A DNA stretch of 64,000 bases from Rhodospirillales bacterium (GCA_020638365.1 JACKIQ010000005.1:62001-126000); one strand, 5' to 3'; shown: positions 16,174 through 24,435, numbered from the stretch's first letter. Numbers and translations are program-made. The notes: a model not told the origin generated them from the sequence alone.

Positions 16174-17172
16174 TCAGTACCCCATGATTAGCGGATGCGC
16201 TTCAAAAGACATGCCCGTAACCCGGTAAAGCGAATGCAGCCGCTCCATGAGCGATTGCGAATGCGCGGCGATAATTTCGGGATCGCCGTTTCTGTGCCCC
16301 TGATGCCAGTTGATCACCGCCGCATCGTGTGAAATCTGCGTAATGGTCAGCAAATCCCGGTCGATTTTCGCGCCGCTCCGCTTCTCGTATTCGTCAATCG
16401 CGTAATCCAGCCCCGCATCGGGAATCATCGCGAAATCATAAAGGGCGTTCGCCCCCTGCCCGGCATAGCCCATATCGAACAACCCAGTGATCTCGTCATC
16501 GTCGTTCACCCTGAAATTCCAGGGATGAAAATCGCCGTGATTAACTCCGGGAACGATATGCTCCCGCAGATAGCGGTCGCACCGGGCCAGGGCTTCGTTA
16601 ACGTCCTGATCGAATCCCGAAACGGGCATAACCCGCGCCCCGTAGTCGATTTCCTTTTGCTGCGGAACGACATCCGCGAGTAAAGCCTTGCCCTGCTCGT
16701 GAAAACTGGCCAGAACAGCGCCGACATTCCGGAAATGACGCTCGATAGCCCTTTTATCCGCGCCGGCCACAAAGCTCTCCCAATGGATCTCCTCGTCTTC
16801 GCATTTATCCATCCGGTAGAGCGCAAAAGCATGGTCGCTCTGAGGCAACTCCGCCTCCCCATGGACATCGGGCGTGCGCGCGGTCGCAAAAACCCGGCCC
16901 TGTAATCTTTTGAGGACACCGACCTCATCCGTATAGACCGCTCGGGCCTTTTGCATGCCTTGCTCGCTCTCCGGCCTGAGCATGATCTTGCTGACCGTGC
17001 CGTCATGATGATCGACCACAAGCCCGAACGACCCGAGGGCGACAACTTCGGAACCGGATACGTATTCGGGAATCTCGCCTTCAAGAAGTGAAAACTTTTT
17101 CTCGACATGACGCTCCCACTGCGCGTCACGACCGTCTTCACCCTGCCCCGCATGTCTGAAAGAGTTTTTCAT
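16174..17172 (-). CDS. Aminoglycoside phosphotransferase (APH)-fold kinase
   Basis: A 332-residue protein-kinase-like small-molecule kinase. The catalytic loop N-H-G-D-F-H-P-W-N-F near residue 213 carries the catalytic aspartate and asparagine. The metal-binding D of the following G-L-F-D-M-G-Y motif near 233 corresponds to the DFG of kinases. The N-lobe has a V-V-A-L-G-S-F-G-L-V-V-D-H glycine-containing strand near 45 and K-I-M. Such kinases phosphorylate choline, homoserine, sugars or antibiotics; the substrate cannot be told from sequence. It is transcribed away from the HTTM gene and ends about 110 bases after the tRNA-Tyr gene. Confidence 0.8.
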   Translation of the reverse strand: MKNSFRHAGQGEDGRDAQWERHVEKKFSLLEGEIPEYVSGSEVVALGSFGLVVDHHDGTVSKIMLRPESEQGMQKARAVYTDEVGVLKRLQGRVFATARTPDVHGEAELPQSDHAFALYRMDKCEDEEIHWESFVAGADKRAIERHFRNVGAVLASFHEQGKALLADVVPQQKEIDYGARVMPVSGFDQDVNEALARCDRYLREHIVPGVNHGDFHPWNFRVNDDDEITGLFDMGYAGQGANALYDFAMIPDAGLDYAIDEYEKRSGAKIDRDLLTITQISHDAAVINWHQGHRNGDPEIIAAHSQSLMERLHSLYRVTGMSFEAHPLIMGY

Positions 17173-17227
17173 CTTTTCTTTTTGTATATGCTATTTCAAT
17201 CTTGAAGCCCATTATAGGGACAGGCGC

Positions 17228-18769
17228 ATGGTTTTGCAAAAATCTCGTTTTCTTGATCGTCTGGAAGGAAGGCTGTACACGCGGCAAAGCGGCGCTTCGC
17301 TGGCGGTATTCAGGATCCTTGTCGGAATCCTGATTCTCAAGGACGTGCGCAATCATTTCCTGCTCATCAAGTACCATCTGGAGTCCATCCCGTCCGATTT
17401 TATGATGCATTACTACGGTTTTGAGTGGGTCAAGCCCCTCCCGTGGTTCATAGCTATTCAGGAAATTGTCCTGCCCCTCGCCGTGCTGTGCGTGATTTTC
17501 GGACTGTTCTATCGCGTGGCGATGCCCCTGACCACGCTGATGATCGCTTATGTCTTCCTGCTTTTCCCGGAGCATTACCTGAACCACTATTACATGCTCC
17601 TGCTGTTCTGCACGCTGATGAGCTTTATGCCTGCGAGCCGGACTTGGTCGCTGGACGCCCTGATAAAAAAGCGAACCGATGAGGGCGTGCCCGCATGGTG
17701 CTACTGGATCCTAAGGGGTCAGACCGAAATCGTCCTTATCTATGCAGGATTGGTCAAAATCAATCCGGACTGGCTGAACCTGCAACCCCTTTCAACGTGG
17801 CTGCGCGCCGATTTTCATGACGTCCCGGTCATCGGCGGACTCTTTTACTACGATTTCACGATATTTTTGGGCGCTTACGGAATCATCCTACTGCATACGA
17901 TCGGTGCGCCGCTCTTGATGTGGAGCAAAGCGCGGCCATGGATATTCGGCCTTTATGTGTGTTTTCACCTGACCAACAGCATGATTTTCGATATCGGGAT
18001 GTTCCCGTTCCTGACGATCGGGGCGACGCTGTTGTTTTTCAACCCGGACTGGCCGCGAATTCTCTATTTCGGGAAGGGTGCGCCGCAGACCTTCACCGCT
18101 GAGAATAAACCCGAAGAAGAAAAACAAGGTAGGCGCGGGCTGGTCACCGGCCTTCTGATAACCTGGCTGGGAGTGCAGGCCCTTCTCCCCCTGCCCGCTC
18201 TGATGTCCTCGAACCTCCAAACGGCGTGGACGGGACACAGGGATTTGTTTTCATGGCGCATGATGCTCAACCAGAGAACTCTGCCTGTCGCGGTTTTTGT
18301 GGCCTACATGCCGGAAAAACATACCGTGGCGTTCGTGCCTCTGAGAAAGTACATCAGCAAGCGCCAGTGCCAGCGTAGTGTCTGGAAACCAAATCTGACC
18401 GTACAGGTCGCTCGATATCTGAAAAAGAGATATGCGGAAAGGTACGAGACGCCGGACGTTGAGATTCGCGCCTATATCCTCAATGCCGTCAATTACCGGG
18501 AACCCGAACTCTGGGCCGACCCGTCCGCGAATCTTGCGGCCTACGTCCCCATCTACGGCGTCCATGAGTGGCTGGAACCCGTCGACAATCCTCTTCGCAG
18601 CTGGCTGGAATTGATCCGTGCTCCGAAAGTCGCGCGGCCCACCTACCGCCAAGTTTTAAAGGCGATGCGATTGCCGGAAGGCGCCACTGTCGCTTTCGAT
18701 CAGAACGGCGCCGAACTTGATTCAACGGTTCCCGATATCGAATGCAACGCCCTTTATCAGGAAGACTGA
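17228..18769 (+). CDS. HTTM domain membrane protein (vitamin K-dependent carboxylase-like)
   Basis: A 513-residue polytopic protein. The first 310 residues form the HTTM domain, four to eight hydrophobic spans shared with vitamin K-dependent gamma-glutamyl carboxylase. It starts S-L-A-V-F-R-I-L-V-G near residue 26 and includes the typical N-H-Y-Y-M-L-L-L-F histidine segment and the L-V-K-I-N-P-D-W-L block. A soluble tail follows with two further hydrophobic patches and a carboxylase-like L-P-V-A-V-F-V-A-Y-M region. The substrate of bacterial HTTM proteins is generally unknown. The gene starts 55 bases from the divergent APH gene, suggesting a shared promoter region. Confidence 0.78.
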   Translation: MVLQKSRFLDRLEGRLYTRQSGASLAVFRILVGILILKDVRNHFLLIKYHLESIPSDFMMHYYGFEWVKPLPWFIAIQEIVLPLAVLCVIFGLFYRVAMPLTTLMIAYVFLLFPEHYLNHYYMLLLFCTLMSFMPASRTWSLDALIKKRTDEGVPAWCYWILRGQTEIVLIYAGLVKINPDWLNLQPLSTWLRADFHDVPVIGGLFYYDFTIFLGAYGIILLHTIGAPLLMWSKARPWIFGLYVCFHLTNSMIFDIGMFPFLTIGATLLFFNPDWPRILYFGKGAPQTFTAENKPEEEKQGRRGLVTGLLITWLGVQALLPLPALMSSNLQTAWTGHRDLFSWRMMLNQRTLPVAVFVAYMPEKHTVAFVPLRKYISKRQCQRSVWKPNLTVQVARYLKKRYAERYETPDVEIRAYILNAVNYREPELWADPSANLAAYVPIYGVHEWLEPVDNPLRSWLELIRAPKVARPTYRQVLKAMRLPEGATVAFDQNGAELDSTVPDIECNALYQED

Positions 18770-18781
18770 TGAAACTAAAAC

Positions 18782-18810
18782 TTGACACGAATCGTCATCG
18801 CGATCATAGT
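18782..18810 (+). promoter_or_regulatory. Candidate sigma-70 promoter of the rtcB leader RNA
   Basis: TTGACA at 18782-18787 is a perfect -35. A 17-base spacer leads to CATAGT at 18805-18810, a weak -10. It starts only 12 bases after the HTTM stop codon. The expected transcription start is near 18817. Confidence 0.5.
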
Positions 18811-18816
18811 CCGCGC

Positions 18817-19040
18817 TCCGCTCGGGAATGAGCCCGGCGGAAGAAAAGGTCTTTTCGAAATGAAACGCTTTTTGAACATACGCACAATGAATGCCGGGAT
18901 GCTGCCCATAGAGCGGCCAGAACGCGCATTCGATCAGCTGTGCCTGAAGGAGAGTTCCAGACCGAAGCGGTAGGTTTACCGCCTAATATTTCAAACGGAT
19001 TTGAACTCTCCCAAAGCCAGACTTTCGGAGAGTTTTTTTA
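18817..19040 (+). ncRNA. Candidate small RNA or attenuating leader upstream of rtcB
   Basis: Between the promoter-like element and rtcB there is about 220 bases with strong secondary structure and no convincing gene (a 37-codon frame from 18859 lacks a ribosome site). Seen: a hairpin CCGC(T)CGGG/CCCGGCGG at 18818-18840, a GCGGTA/TACCGC hairpin at 18967-18982, and a terminator at 19004-19040. GGAGAGTTC at 18949-18957 can pair perfectly with GAACTCTCC at 19003-19011. That pairing would enclose the GCGGTA hairpin and exclude the terminator stem. It is either a stand-alone small RNA with a closing stem or an attenuation device. No Rfam family is recognised. Confidence 0.4.
19004..19040 (+). terminator. 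Strong terminator 27 bases before rtcB
   Basis: A 13-bp stem with one mismatch (AACTCTCC-C-AAAG, loop CCAGA, CTTT-C-GGAGAGTT) is followed by TTTTTATTTTT. It either ends the HTTM transcript or a small RNA, or attenuates rtcB. The 5' arm can alternatively pair with 18949-18957. Confidence 0.85.
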
Positions 19041-19066
19041 TTTTTGCCTGATGACAGGAGATTCAA

Positions 19067-20275
19067 ATGAGTGAGCATGTAACAATCGAAGTGGGCGGGG
19101 CACCCGTCAAAGCGTGGGTTAAGGGCGTTCCCTTTGAAATGGAGGCGCAGCTTCAGGTCGGAAACATCGCGCGTCTTCCGATTATCCATTCGCACGTGGC
19201 CGTGATGCCCGACGTTCATATGGGCAAAGGCGCGACTGTGGGATCGGTGATCGCCACGAACGGCGCGATCATCCCCGCCGCTGTGGGTGTGGATATCGGG
19301 TGCGGGATGATGGCCATGCGCACGAGCCTGACCAGCGGGAAACTGCCTGACAGCCTAGCCGCGATCCGCCGCGAGATCGAGAAAGCGGTTCCGCACGGCG
19401 GGATCGGGATCAAGGGCGGATGGAAAGACGGGGTGCCGAATTCCGTGGCCAGACGCTTTGCCGTTTCCGGCCTTGCCAAGGGGCTGGATATCATCGAAGA
19501 CAGGCATCCGGCGATTGCCGGGGCGCATCACGTCACTCATCTCGGCTCTTTGGGATCGGGCAATCATTTTATCGAGGTCTGCCTCGATGAAGAGGATCGC
19601 GTGTGGGTGATGCTGCATTCGGGCAGTCGCGGCGTCGGCAACCGTATCGGCACGTACTTTATCGAAAAGGCGCGGGAATCCCTGATTAAAAAAGGGATCG
19701 GCCTGCCCGATAAGGATCTGTCGTGGCTTGAAGAGGGCGAGCCCCTGTTCAACGATTATATCGAGGCTTTGCTGTGGGCGCAGGATTTCGCCCGTCAGAA
19801 CCGCGAGGTGATGATGGAGCGCGTGCTGAACGTGATGCGCAAGATGCTGACGCGCTTTACGATCGAAAAGCAGGCGGTGAACTGCCATCACAACTACGTG
19901 GCCCGCGAGCATCATTTCGGGGCGGATATCTGGCTGACCCGCAAGGGCGCGGTGAGCGCCCGCGAGGGTGAGCTGGGCATCATTCCCGGCAGCATGGGCG
20001 CGAAGTCCTATATCGTACGCGGCAAGGGGAACAAGGACTCGTTCTGTTCCTGCTCGCACGGGGCCGGACGGCGTATGAGCCGGACGCAGGCGAAAAGCAC
20101 GTTCACGCTGGCGGATCACAGGGAAGCCACCAAGGGCGTTGAATGCCGCAAGGACTCCGGTGTTATCGACGAAACCCCCGCGGCCTACAAGGATATCGAC
20201 GCGGTCATGGCGGCTCAGACCGATCTTGTCGATATCGTGCATACGCTGCGTCAGGTTATTTGCGTGAAGGGATAG
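19067..20275 (+). CDS. rtcB: RtcB-family RNA ligase
   Basis: GTP- and Mn-dependent ligase that joins RNA 2',3'-cyclic phosphate (or 3'-phosphate) and 5'-hydroxyl ends, used in tRNA and rRNA repair. The 402-residue length is that of bacterial RtcB. Visible motifs: P-D-V-H-M-G-K-G near 48-55, G-V-D-I-G-C-G at 74-80 with metal-binding aspartate and cysteine, G-S-G-N-H-F near 165, H-S-G-S-R-G-V-G near 184, N-C-H-H-N near 264, G-S-M-G near 309, and the S-C-S-H-G-A-G-R-R-M-S-R block carrying the histidine that is guanylylated. ATG follows ACAGGAG. A strong leader terminator precedes it and an odd tRNA gene follows after 69 bases. No archease or RtcA is nearby. Confidence 0.95.
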   Translation: MSEHVTIEVGGAPVKAWVKGVPFEMEAQLQVGNIARLPIIHSHVAVMPDVHMGKGATVGSVIATNGAIIPAAVGVDIGCGMMAMRTSLTSGKLPDSLAAIRREIEKAVPHGGIGIKGGWKDGVPNSVARRFAVSGLAKGLDIIEDRHPAIAGAHHVTHLGSLGSGNHFIEVCLDEEDRVWVMLHSGSRGVGNRIGTYFIEKARESLIKKGIGLPDKDLSWLEEGEPLFNDYIEALLWAQDFARQNREVMMERVLNVMRKMLTRFTIEKQAVNCHHNYVAREHHFGADIWLTRKGAVSAREGELGIIPGSMGAKSYIVRGKGNKDSFCSCSHGAGRRMSRTQAKSTFTLADHREATKGVECRKDSGVIDETPAAYKDIDAVMAAQTDLVDIVHTLRQVICVKG

Positions 20276-20317
20276 GTTATGCGCTGCAACCTCTCCCGCA
20301 AGCGTGAGTTCCGAATA

Positions 20318-20349
20318 CCCCCGCAAGACAGGTTTTTGTTTTGCGGGGG
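20318..20349 (+). repeat. 9-bp inverted repeat that engages the tRNA acceptor strand
   Basis: CCCCCGCAA at 20318-20326 is perfectly complementary to TTGCGGGGG at 20341-20349, whose last five bases are the start of the tRNA gene at 20345. In a primary transcript this stem would compete with the acceptor stem of the tRNA. The loop is T-rich. Confidence 0.7.
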
Positions 20350-20436
20350 CGTAGCTCAACGGCAGAGCAGCGGGTTTATACCCCGTAGCGCCAGATAAGC
20401 GGCAGGTTGTGGGTTCGAATCCCACCGCCCCTACCA
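20345..20436 (+). tRNA. tRNA with anticodon TAT and an unusually long variable region
   Basis: By direct folding: acceptor GGGGGCG/CGCCCCT (first pair G.T), T8 A9, D-stem GCTC/GAGC with a 7-base loop containing GG, anticodon stem GCGGG/CCCGT (one G.T), loop T-T-T-A-T-A-C giving anticodon TAT with T33 and A37, T-stem GTGGG/CCCAC and loop TTCGAAT, then encoded CCA. Between anticodon and T stems lie 22 bases (20387-20408), which can form only a 3-bp stem. TAT would read the isoleucine codon AUA, but tRNA-Ile is not normally class II, so the isotype is left open. It lies 69 bases after rtcB. Confidence 0.75.
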
Positions 20437-20446
20437 AAACACCGCC

Positions 20447-20887
20447 TTAATCCCCCCGCCACGTGCGTGTCTTTTTGTGCTCCTTGAGCCACGCCAGAAC
20501 GCCTTTCATCTTCTGTTCAAAATCAGCCTGAAAAAACGGTTTGATAATGTAGGAGGTAATCCCGTGCTCCATAGCCTCCAGAACACGCTCCTTTTCCGCC
20601 TCCGCGGTGACCATGACAAGGGCAAGACCATCATAAGCTCTATCGGCACGAACGGCCTTAAGGACATCCAGTCCGGACATTCTGGGCATGGTCCAGTCCA
20701 GCAAAACGATATCGAATTCCCCGGACTTGATAAGCTCCAGCGCCTCCGCCCCGTCCTGGGCGTAGGAAAAGTCGATAAAACCCATTTCGGCGCAGCTATT
20801 CTTGACCATAGTGCGGACCACCATGTGATCGTCAACGATCAGAACCTTGATATCCTTGGGGTGAAGCAAACTCCGCACCTGTAACAT
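20447..20887 (-). CDS. CheY-like single-domain response regulator
   Basis: A 146-residue receiver domain with no output domain. After a 12-residue lead come V-L-I-V-D-D-H (acidic pocket), the phospho-acceptor aspartate in I-V-L-L-D-W-T-M-P near residue 62, T of V-M-V-T-A near 90 and the lysine of I-I-K-P-F near 115. It probably works in a phosphorelay or by protein contact; no kinase is adjacent. The gene faces the rtcB-tRNA unit and stops 10 bases beyond the tRNA. D-W-T-M-P is the variant also seen in motility-type CheY proteins, but the partner is unknown. Confidence 0.9.
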   Translation of the reverse strand: MLQVRSLLHPKDIKVLIVDDHMVVRTMVKNSCAEMGFIDFSYAQDGAEALELIKSGEFDIVLLDWTMPRMSGLDVLKAVRADRAYDGLALVMVTAEAEKERVLEAMEHGITSYIIKPFFQADFEQKMKGVLAWLKEHKKTRTWRGD

Positions 20888-21038
20888 GAGCTAAAAGCAA
20901 ATAATAACGATAAAAAAAGAGTTGAACATTTATAGTAAGCAACTGAATAATTGGCAAATTTTAACAAAAAAATCAACACAGCCTCTATGAGTGATACTGA
21001 GCCCGGTAAATATGATTATTTGACCAAGGCCATAAAGG

Positions 21039-21044
21039 TATAAT
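21039..21044 (+). promoter_or_regulatory. Putative -10 element of the 21093 gene
   Basis: A perfect TATAAT lies 49 bases upstream of the ATG in an AT-rich intergenic region. TTGACC at 21020-21025 is too close (13 bases) and TTATTT at 21016-21021 is at 17 bases but weak. Confidence 0.4.
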
Positions 21045-21092
21045 ATAGAATATAAGGAAGAAGAAGTAAGAATAGATATAAGAGGGTTAATC

Positions 21093-21524
21093 ATGAGTAT
21101 TGTCGTAGTTATAAATCCTGGAACGGAACGCTGTCGGGATTTTTTCAATTTCCTGTCCGCGGACAAACATCGCCTCTCCCGCCGCTGGCCCGACAATGTC
21201 GGCCTGACCGAAATGACCAAGGCCGGCATCGACGCCACTGATTACGGCTGGTACATCAACGACCTGCAGCACGCGCGAATTGAGCGGATCGAAGGACCAA
21301 ACGGTGAAGCGCATGACGACAACCATGGCATGTTCCGCATCGCCTTCGACCAAATGAGCGAGGGCACGCCCGCCGTTCTCGAAGCCCTGACGCATATGTC
21401 GAACACCCGCAGCGGCAACCGCCATCTGCGCTCGGCCCATTATCTGGAGCAAAACGGCCGCCTGACCCCCGTCAGCGGAAAATCCGAACCAGTTGAATTC
21501 GAACCGGATACGCTGGAAGCGTAA
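21093..21524 (+). CDS. Cytosolic protein of unknown function
   Basis: A 143-residue product; ATG follows GAGGG by 7 bases. No signal peptide or membrane span. It opens with a beta strand M-S-I-V-V-V-I-N-P-G and is otherwise rich in charged helices (L-T-E-M-T-K-A-G-I-D-A-T-D, I-A-F-D-Q-M-S). The opposite strand also has a long open frame in the same place, but it has no ribosome site and uses rare codons, so the + gene is preferred. I recognise no family. It is followed by the convergent inverse autotransporter gene. Confidence 0.6.
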   Translation: MSIVVVINPGTERCRDFFNFLSADKHRLSRRWPDNVGLTEMTKAGIDATDYGWYINDLQHARIERIEGPNGEAHDDNHGMFRIAFDQMSEGTPAVLEALTHMSNTRSGNRHLRSAHYLEQNGRLTPVSGKSEPVEFEPDTLEA

Positions 21525-21585
21525 TGAAAACGGAAGCACTAATGTCCGGTACGCAGTAAAAACCAAAACTTTAAAAAAATTATGC

Positions 21586-24435
21586 TCAAGGCTCTGGATC
21601 GACGATCAGGAACGGATCGGCGTCAATCGTGCTGCCAGCATCCAATGTGACTTCCGCCGGCAAAAGACCCGCAGGATTGCCCCACCAGTTACCCTCGGCC
21701 ATAAGGTTCCCGCCGTCCAGATCGACCCGGATTTCCGTGCTGTTATTCCCGAAAATCCGGTTATTCCCCGTACTGCCCAAAACACCGCCACCCAGATCAA
21801 CGGTAGAAGCCAGACTGGAATCATCGTCTATGAACACGCCGTGTACAGTATTTCCGTTCGATGTATTTCCCTGGACCTTGGCAGAAACGCGTCCGTTATT
21901 TAAAGCCTGCAAAAGCAGACCATAAGTATTTCCCGTGACTGTATTTGAAGAAATTGTTCCGCTGACGTATGTATCAACAATGCTGCGCAATGCAATTCCT
22001 GCAAAATTTCCGCTGGCCGAATTGTTGTAAATATTGGCCGTCGCAGTCGCCGTATCGGTCACCGCCTGAACAAGTATGCCGTACTGAAGATTGTTATTTG
22101 AAACATTGTCGTGAATATCGGTCGTCAGGCTCGCTGTATTCTGTGTGTATTGATATATTCCCAGATGCCCGTTCCCGTTTGCGGTATTTCCGGAAATGGT
22201 ACTGGTGATCTGCGAAGTGTTGCTTGAATTAGTTTGCAAACCCACTGCTTGAGTCGACCCGACATTGTTATTCGCTGTGTTATCAACAAGACTGAGAGTT
22301 GCCTGGCTATTATGAACAGTCTGAAGCCTGAAACCCTCATCGAAATTAGAACTGAAATCGTTACCCTGAACATCTAGATCGGTCTGCGAATCTTCATAGT
22401 TTGTAACGACCATTCCGGTTATGCCGCTCGCAGTCACTCTGTTACCTCTAAAATCACCGTTAAAAAAACTGAAATTACGAACCGTTGCAGCAATGCCGTT
22501 ATTACCGCTACCCGTGATCGTATTGTCCCGGATATCGGCGTTTATAGTACTGTCATGGTACGATTCAAAAATAAGCCCTCGGCTTACTGAGTTTCTGATC
22601 GTACTATCCCTCAGTATAATATTCGTAACCGCGTCATAGAAAGAGAAGATATAGACGCCTTCTATATTGGCATCAAAAAGACTGTCAGAAGCCGTGACGC
22701 TGACAATACTCTCATTATTGGACTGAATCTGCAATCCACGCCCCAGCCCTGTGGTGTTATTCCGAATAATGCTGTTTGAAAAATCAACGCTCATCCGGCT
22801 GCTCACATAACCGTTTAGGTAAACGCTCCTGTCGGAATCGTTATCGGACAGAAAATTATCAAAACGCCCCGTTATTTGACTAGTCAAATTCGTCTGCATA
22901 AACACGCCGTTCGAAGCGTTGTTTTTGGTGATGCTGTCAAGGACATCCACGTTCAGAACCGCATCGCTCGAAGTCTGGATATCCAGCCCCCGCCCGCCGT
23001 TATTATCCGCCGTCACCCCCTCAAGTATCAGAGAATTCGAACTGCCCGCGGCGTTGTAATAAGCATCCAGCCCGTCAAACGTGTTATTCCGAAGAATGAC
23101 ATTGGAGATTGAAAGATTGTCTACATTATCGACATCCATCCCGAAAGTGCTGGCCCCGTCTACGGTTAAGCCCGCCACTTTGACATCGTCGGCAATCACT
23201 CTTATGCCGCTTCCACCGATATTGGAGAGAACCGGCGCGCTCGTAGCCTGTGCGAGCAAAAGCGATGAATTATCTACGGCGTTGCCGTTATGTGTGGCGA
23301 ATATACCGCGATCATAGTAAAAATCTGCGCCGCTGCCGACCAACTGCTGCCCCGTCTGGTTAAGGGTAATCCCTGTATTCTGATTGGCAGACGTCCCGTC
23401 CCCTTCATGAACATAGATAATGCTGTGCGCCGTGGCTGCGGCCTGCGCGTTCGCAAGCGTATTGAACGGCGCCTCCACGCTGCCGTCCCCGCCACCTACC
23501 GCCATGTTATCGACATGCAGCACAACCTGCGAACTGCCCGTAGCGATATTATCGACCACCACACGATCACCTGTATCTACGACCTTCTGTCCGGTCACGA
23601 TATCGATATCCCGCTCCGGCGCGTCGTCCAGCCGCCCGCGCAGCCCATCCGACCGGAAGCTTTTCTTATGCCCGAAAGGAAAGCGCAAGGTCGCCTCTAA
23701 AAACCCCTGGCTCCCGCGCTCGTCATCCCTCTGGAAACGCGCTCCGATTTGGACATCCGGAGTGATATCGGCGGCAACCCGCACGCGCCACCCGGCAATA
23801 TTCTCGGTATTCGGCCCGTCGAAGTAATACCCTCCGCCGTAAACCCGCACAGCGTCCGTATGCTCACGGATCAGCCCGATCTTCTGCCCCAGTTCCCAGC
23901 CGACCTCGATATCGAACCCCGCCTGTGCTTCTTCAAGGGCGGTGCCGTCCGTATCCACCACGATCCCCGTTCCGGCAAACTCCGGTCCTTTCGGATCGGT
24001 GTTTGGAACCGTAAAACGCCGCTCGTCCGAAAGGGGAATATAACCATTGGCCAGAATGTCCAGCGCCTCCCCGCGCCATTCCGCGCCTAACGTAATCTGG
24101 TGGAACGTGGAATCGTTCTCTGTGATCCGGCGGTCGAACCAGCCATTGACCCCGGCCACGCCCTTGCCAAGAATGGGCGCAGTCGTGATAGTACGGTAAC
24201 CGATCCCGAAATTCCCCTCGTGATTATCCTGATCGTCGCCCATCAGACGGACATCGGCATAAAGAACGCTATCCTCGTCCTGCAGAATAGGCGCCCAGAA
24301 ATCCGTCATCAGAATCGAACGCTCGGTGCCGTACCGCCAGTTTACCTCCGCCCGGCCCTTGAGTGGCTCCGGGTCGGCAAACGCAGGATTCGCTGGACAC
24401 AGCAAGGCGCACCCGCTCAAAAGAGACAGGATCAC
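21586..24435 (-). CDS. Inverse autotransporter (type Ve, intimin/invasin-like) with a beta-helix passenger
   Basis: A 949-residue surface protein. The open frame begins with GTG at 24435 and a signal-peptide-like stretch ending N-P-A-F-A near residue 20; the exact start is uncertain because an in-frame extension upstream (Q-Q-R-R-V-H-K) would give a better basic N-region. Residues about 25-260 form the inverse autotransporter beta-domain. Landmarks are G-N-F-G-I-G-Y-R, the G-W-F-D turn, T-L-G-A-E-W-R, N-G-Y-I-P-L-S and R-F-Q-R-D-D. The rest is a right-handed parallel beta-helix made of asparagine-rich repeats (N-N-x-x-x-G-I/L, I-x-x-N-x), where intimins usually have Ig-like domains. It ends near D-P-F-L-I-V-D-P. 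It likely acts as an adhesin. Confidence 0.85.
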   Translation of the reverse strand: MILSLLSGCALLCPANPAFADPEPLKGRAEVNWRYGTERSILMTDFWAPILQDEDSVLYADVRLMGDDQDNHEGNFGIGYRTITTAPILGKGVAGVNGWFDRRITENDSTFHQITLGAEWRGEALDILANGYIPLSDERRFTVPNTDPKGPEFAGTGIVVDTDGTALEEAQAGFDIEVGWELGQKIGLIREHTDAVRVYGGGYYFDGPNTENIAGWRVRVAADITPDVQIGARFQRDDERGSQGFLEATLRFPFGHKKSFRSDGLRGRLDDAPERDIDIVTGQKVVDTGDRVVVDNIATGSSQVVLHVDNMAVGGGDGSVEAPFNTLANAQAAATAHSIIYVHEGDGTSANQNTGITLNQTGQQLVGSGADFYYDRGIFATHNGNAVDNSSLLLAQATSAPVLSNIGGSGIRVIADDVKVAGLTVDGASTFGMDVDNVDNLSISNVILRNNTFDGLDAYYNAAGSSNSLILEGVTADNNGGRGLDIQTSSDAVLNVDVLDSITKNNASNGVFMQTNLTSQITGRFDNFLSDNDSDRSVYLNGYVSSRMSVDFSNSIIRNNTTGLGRGLQIQSNNESIVSVTASDSLFDANIEGVYIFSFYDAVTNIILRDSTIRNSVSRGLIFESYHDSTINADIRDNTITGSGNNGIAATVRNFSFFNGDFRGNRVTASGITGMVVTNYEDSQTDLDVQGNDFSSNFDEGFRLQTVHNSQATLSLVDNTANNNVGSTQAVGLQTNSSNTSQITSTISGNTANGNGHLGIYQYTQNTASLTTDIHDNVSNNNLQYGILVQAVTDTATATANIYNNSASGNFAGIALRSIVDTYVSGTISSNTVTGNTYGLLLQALNNGRVSAKVQGNTSNGNTVHGVFIDDDSSLASTVDLGGGVLGSTGNNRIFGNNSTEIRVDLDGGNLMAEGNWWGNPAGLLPAEVTLDAGSTIDADPFLIVDPEP

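Noticed and set aside
18859..18972. A 37-codon frame in the rtcB leader
   Set aside because: No good ribosome site and the DNA folds strongly as RNA; kept only as a remark.
19355..20437. A 360-codon antisense frame over rtcB and the tRNA, with a GFEPTT-type start
   Set aside because: Such peptides are the usual by-product of reading a tRNA T-arm backwards; rtcB on the + strand is secure.
21087..21566. A minus-strand frame opposite the 21093 gene
   Set aside because: The + frame has GAGGG at the right spacing and a TATAAT upstream; the minus one has neither.
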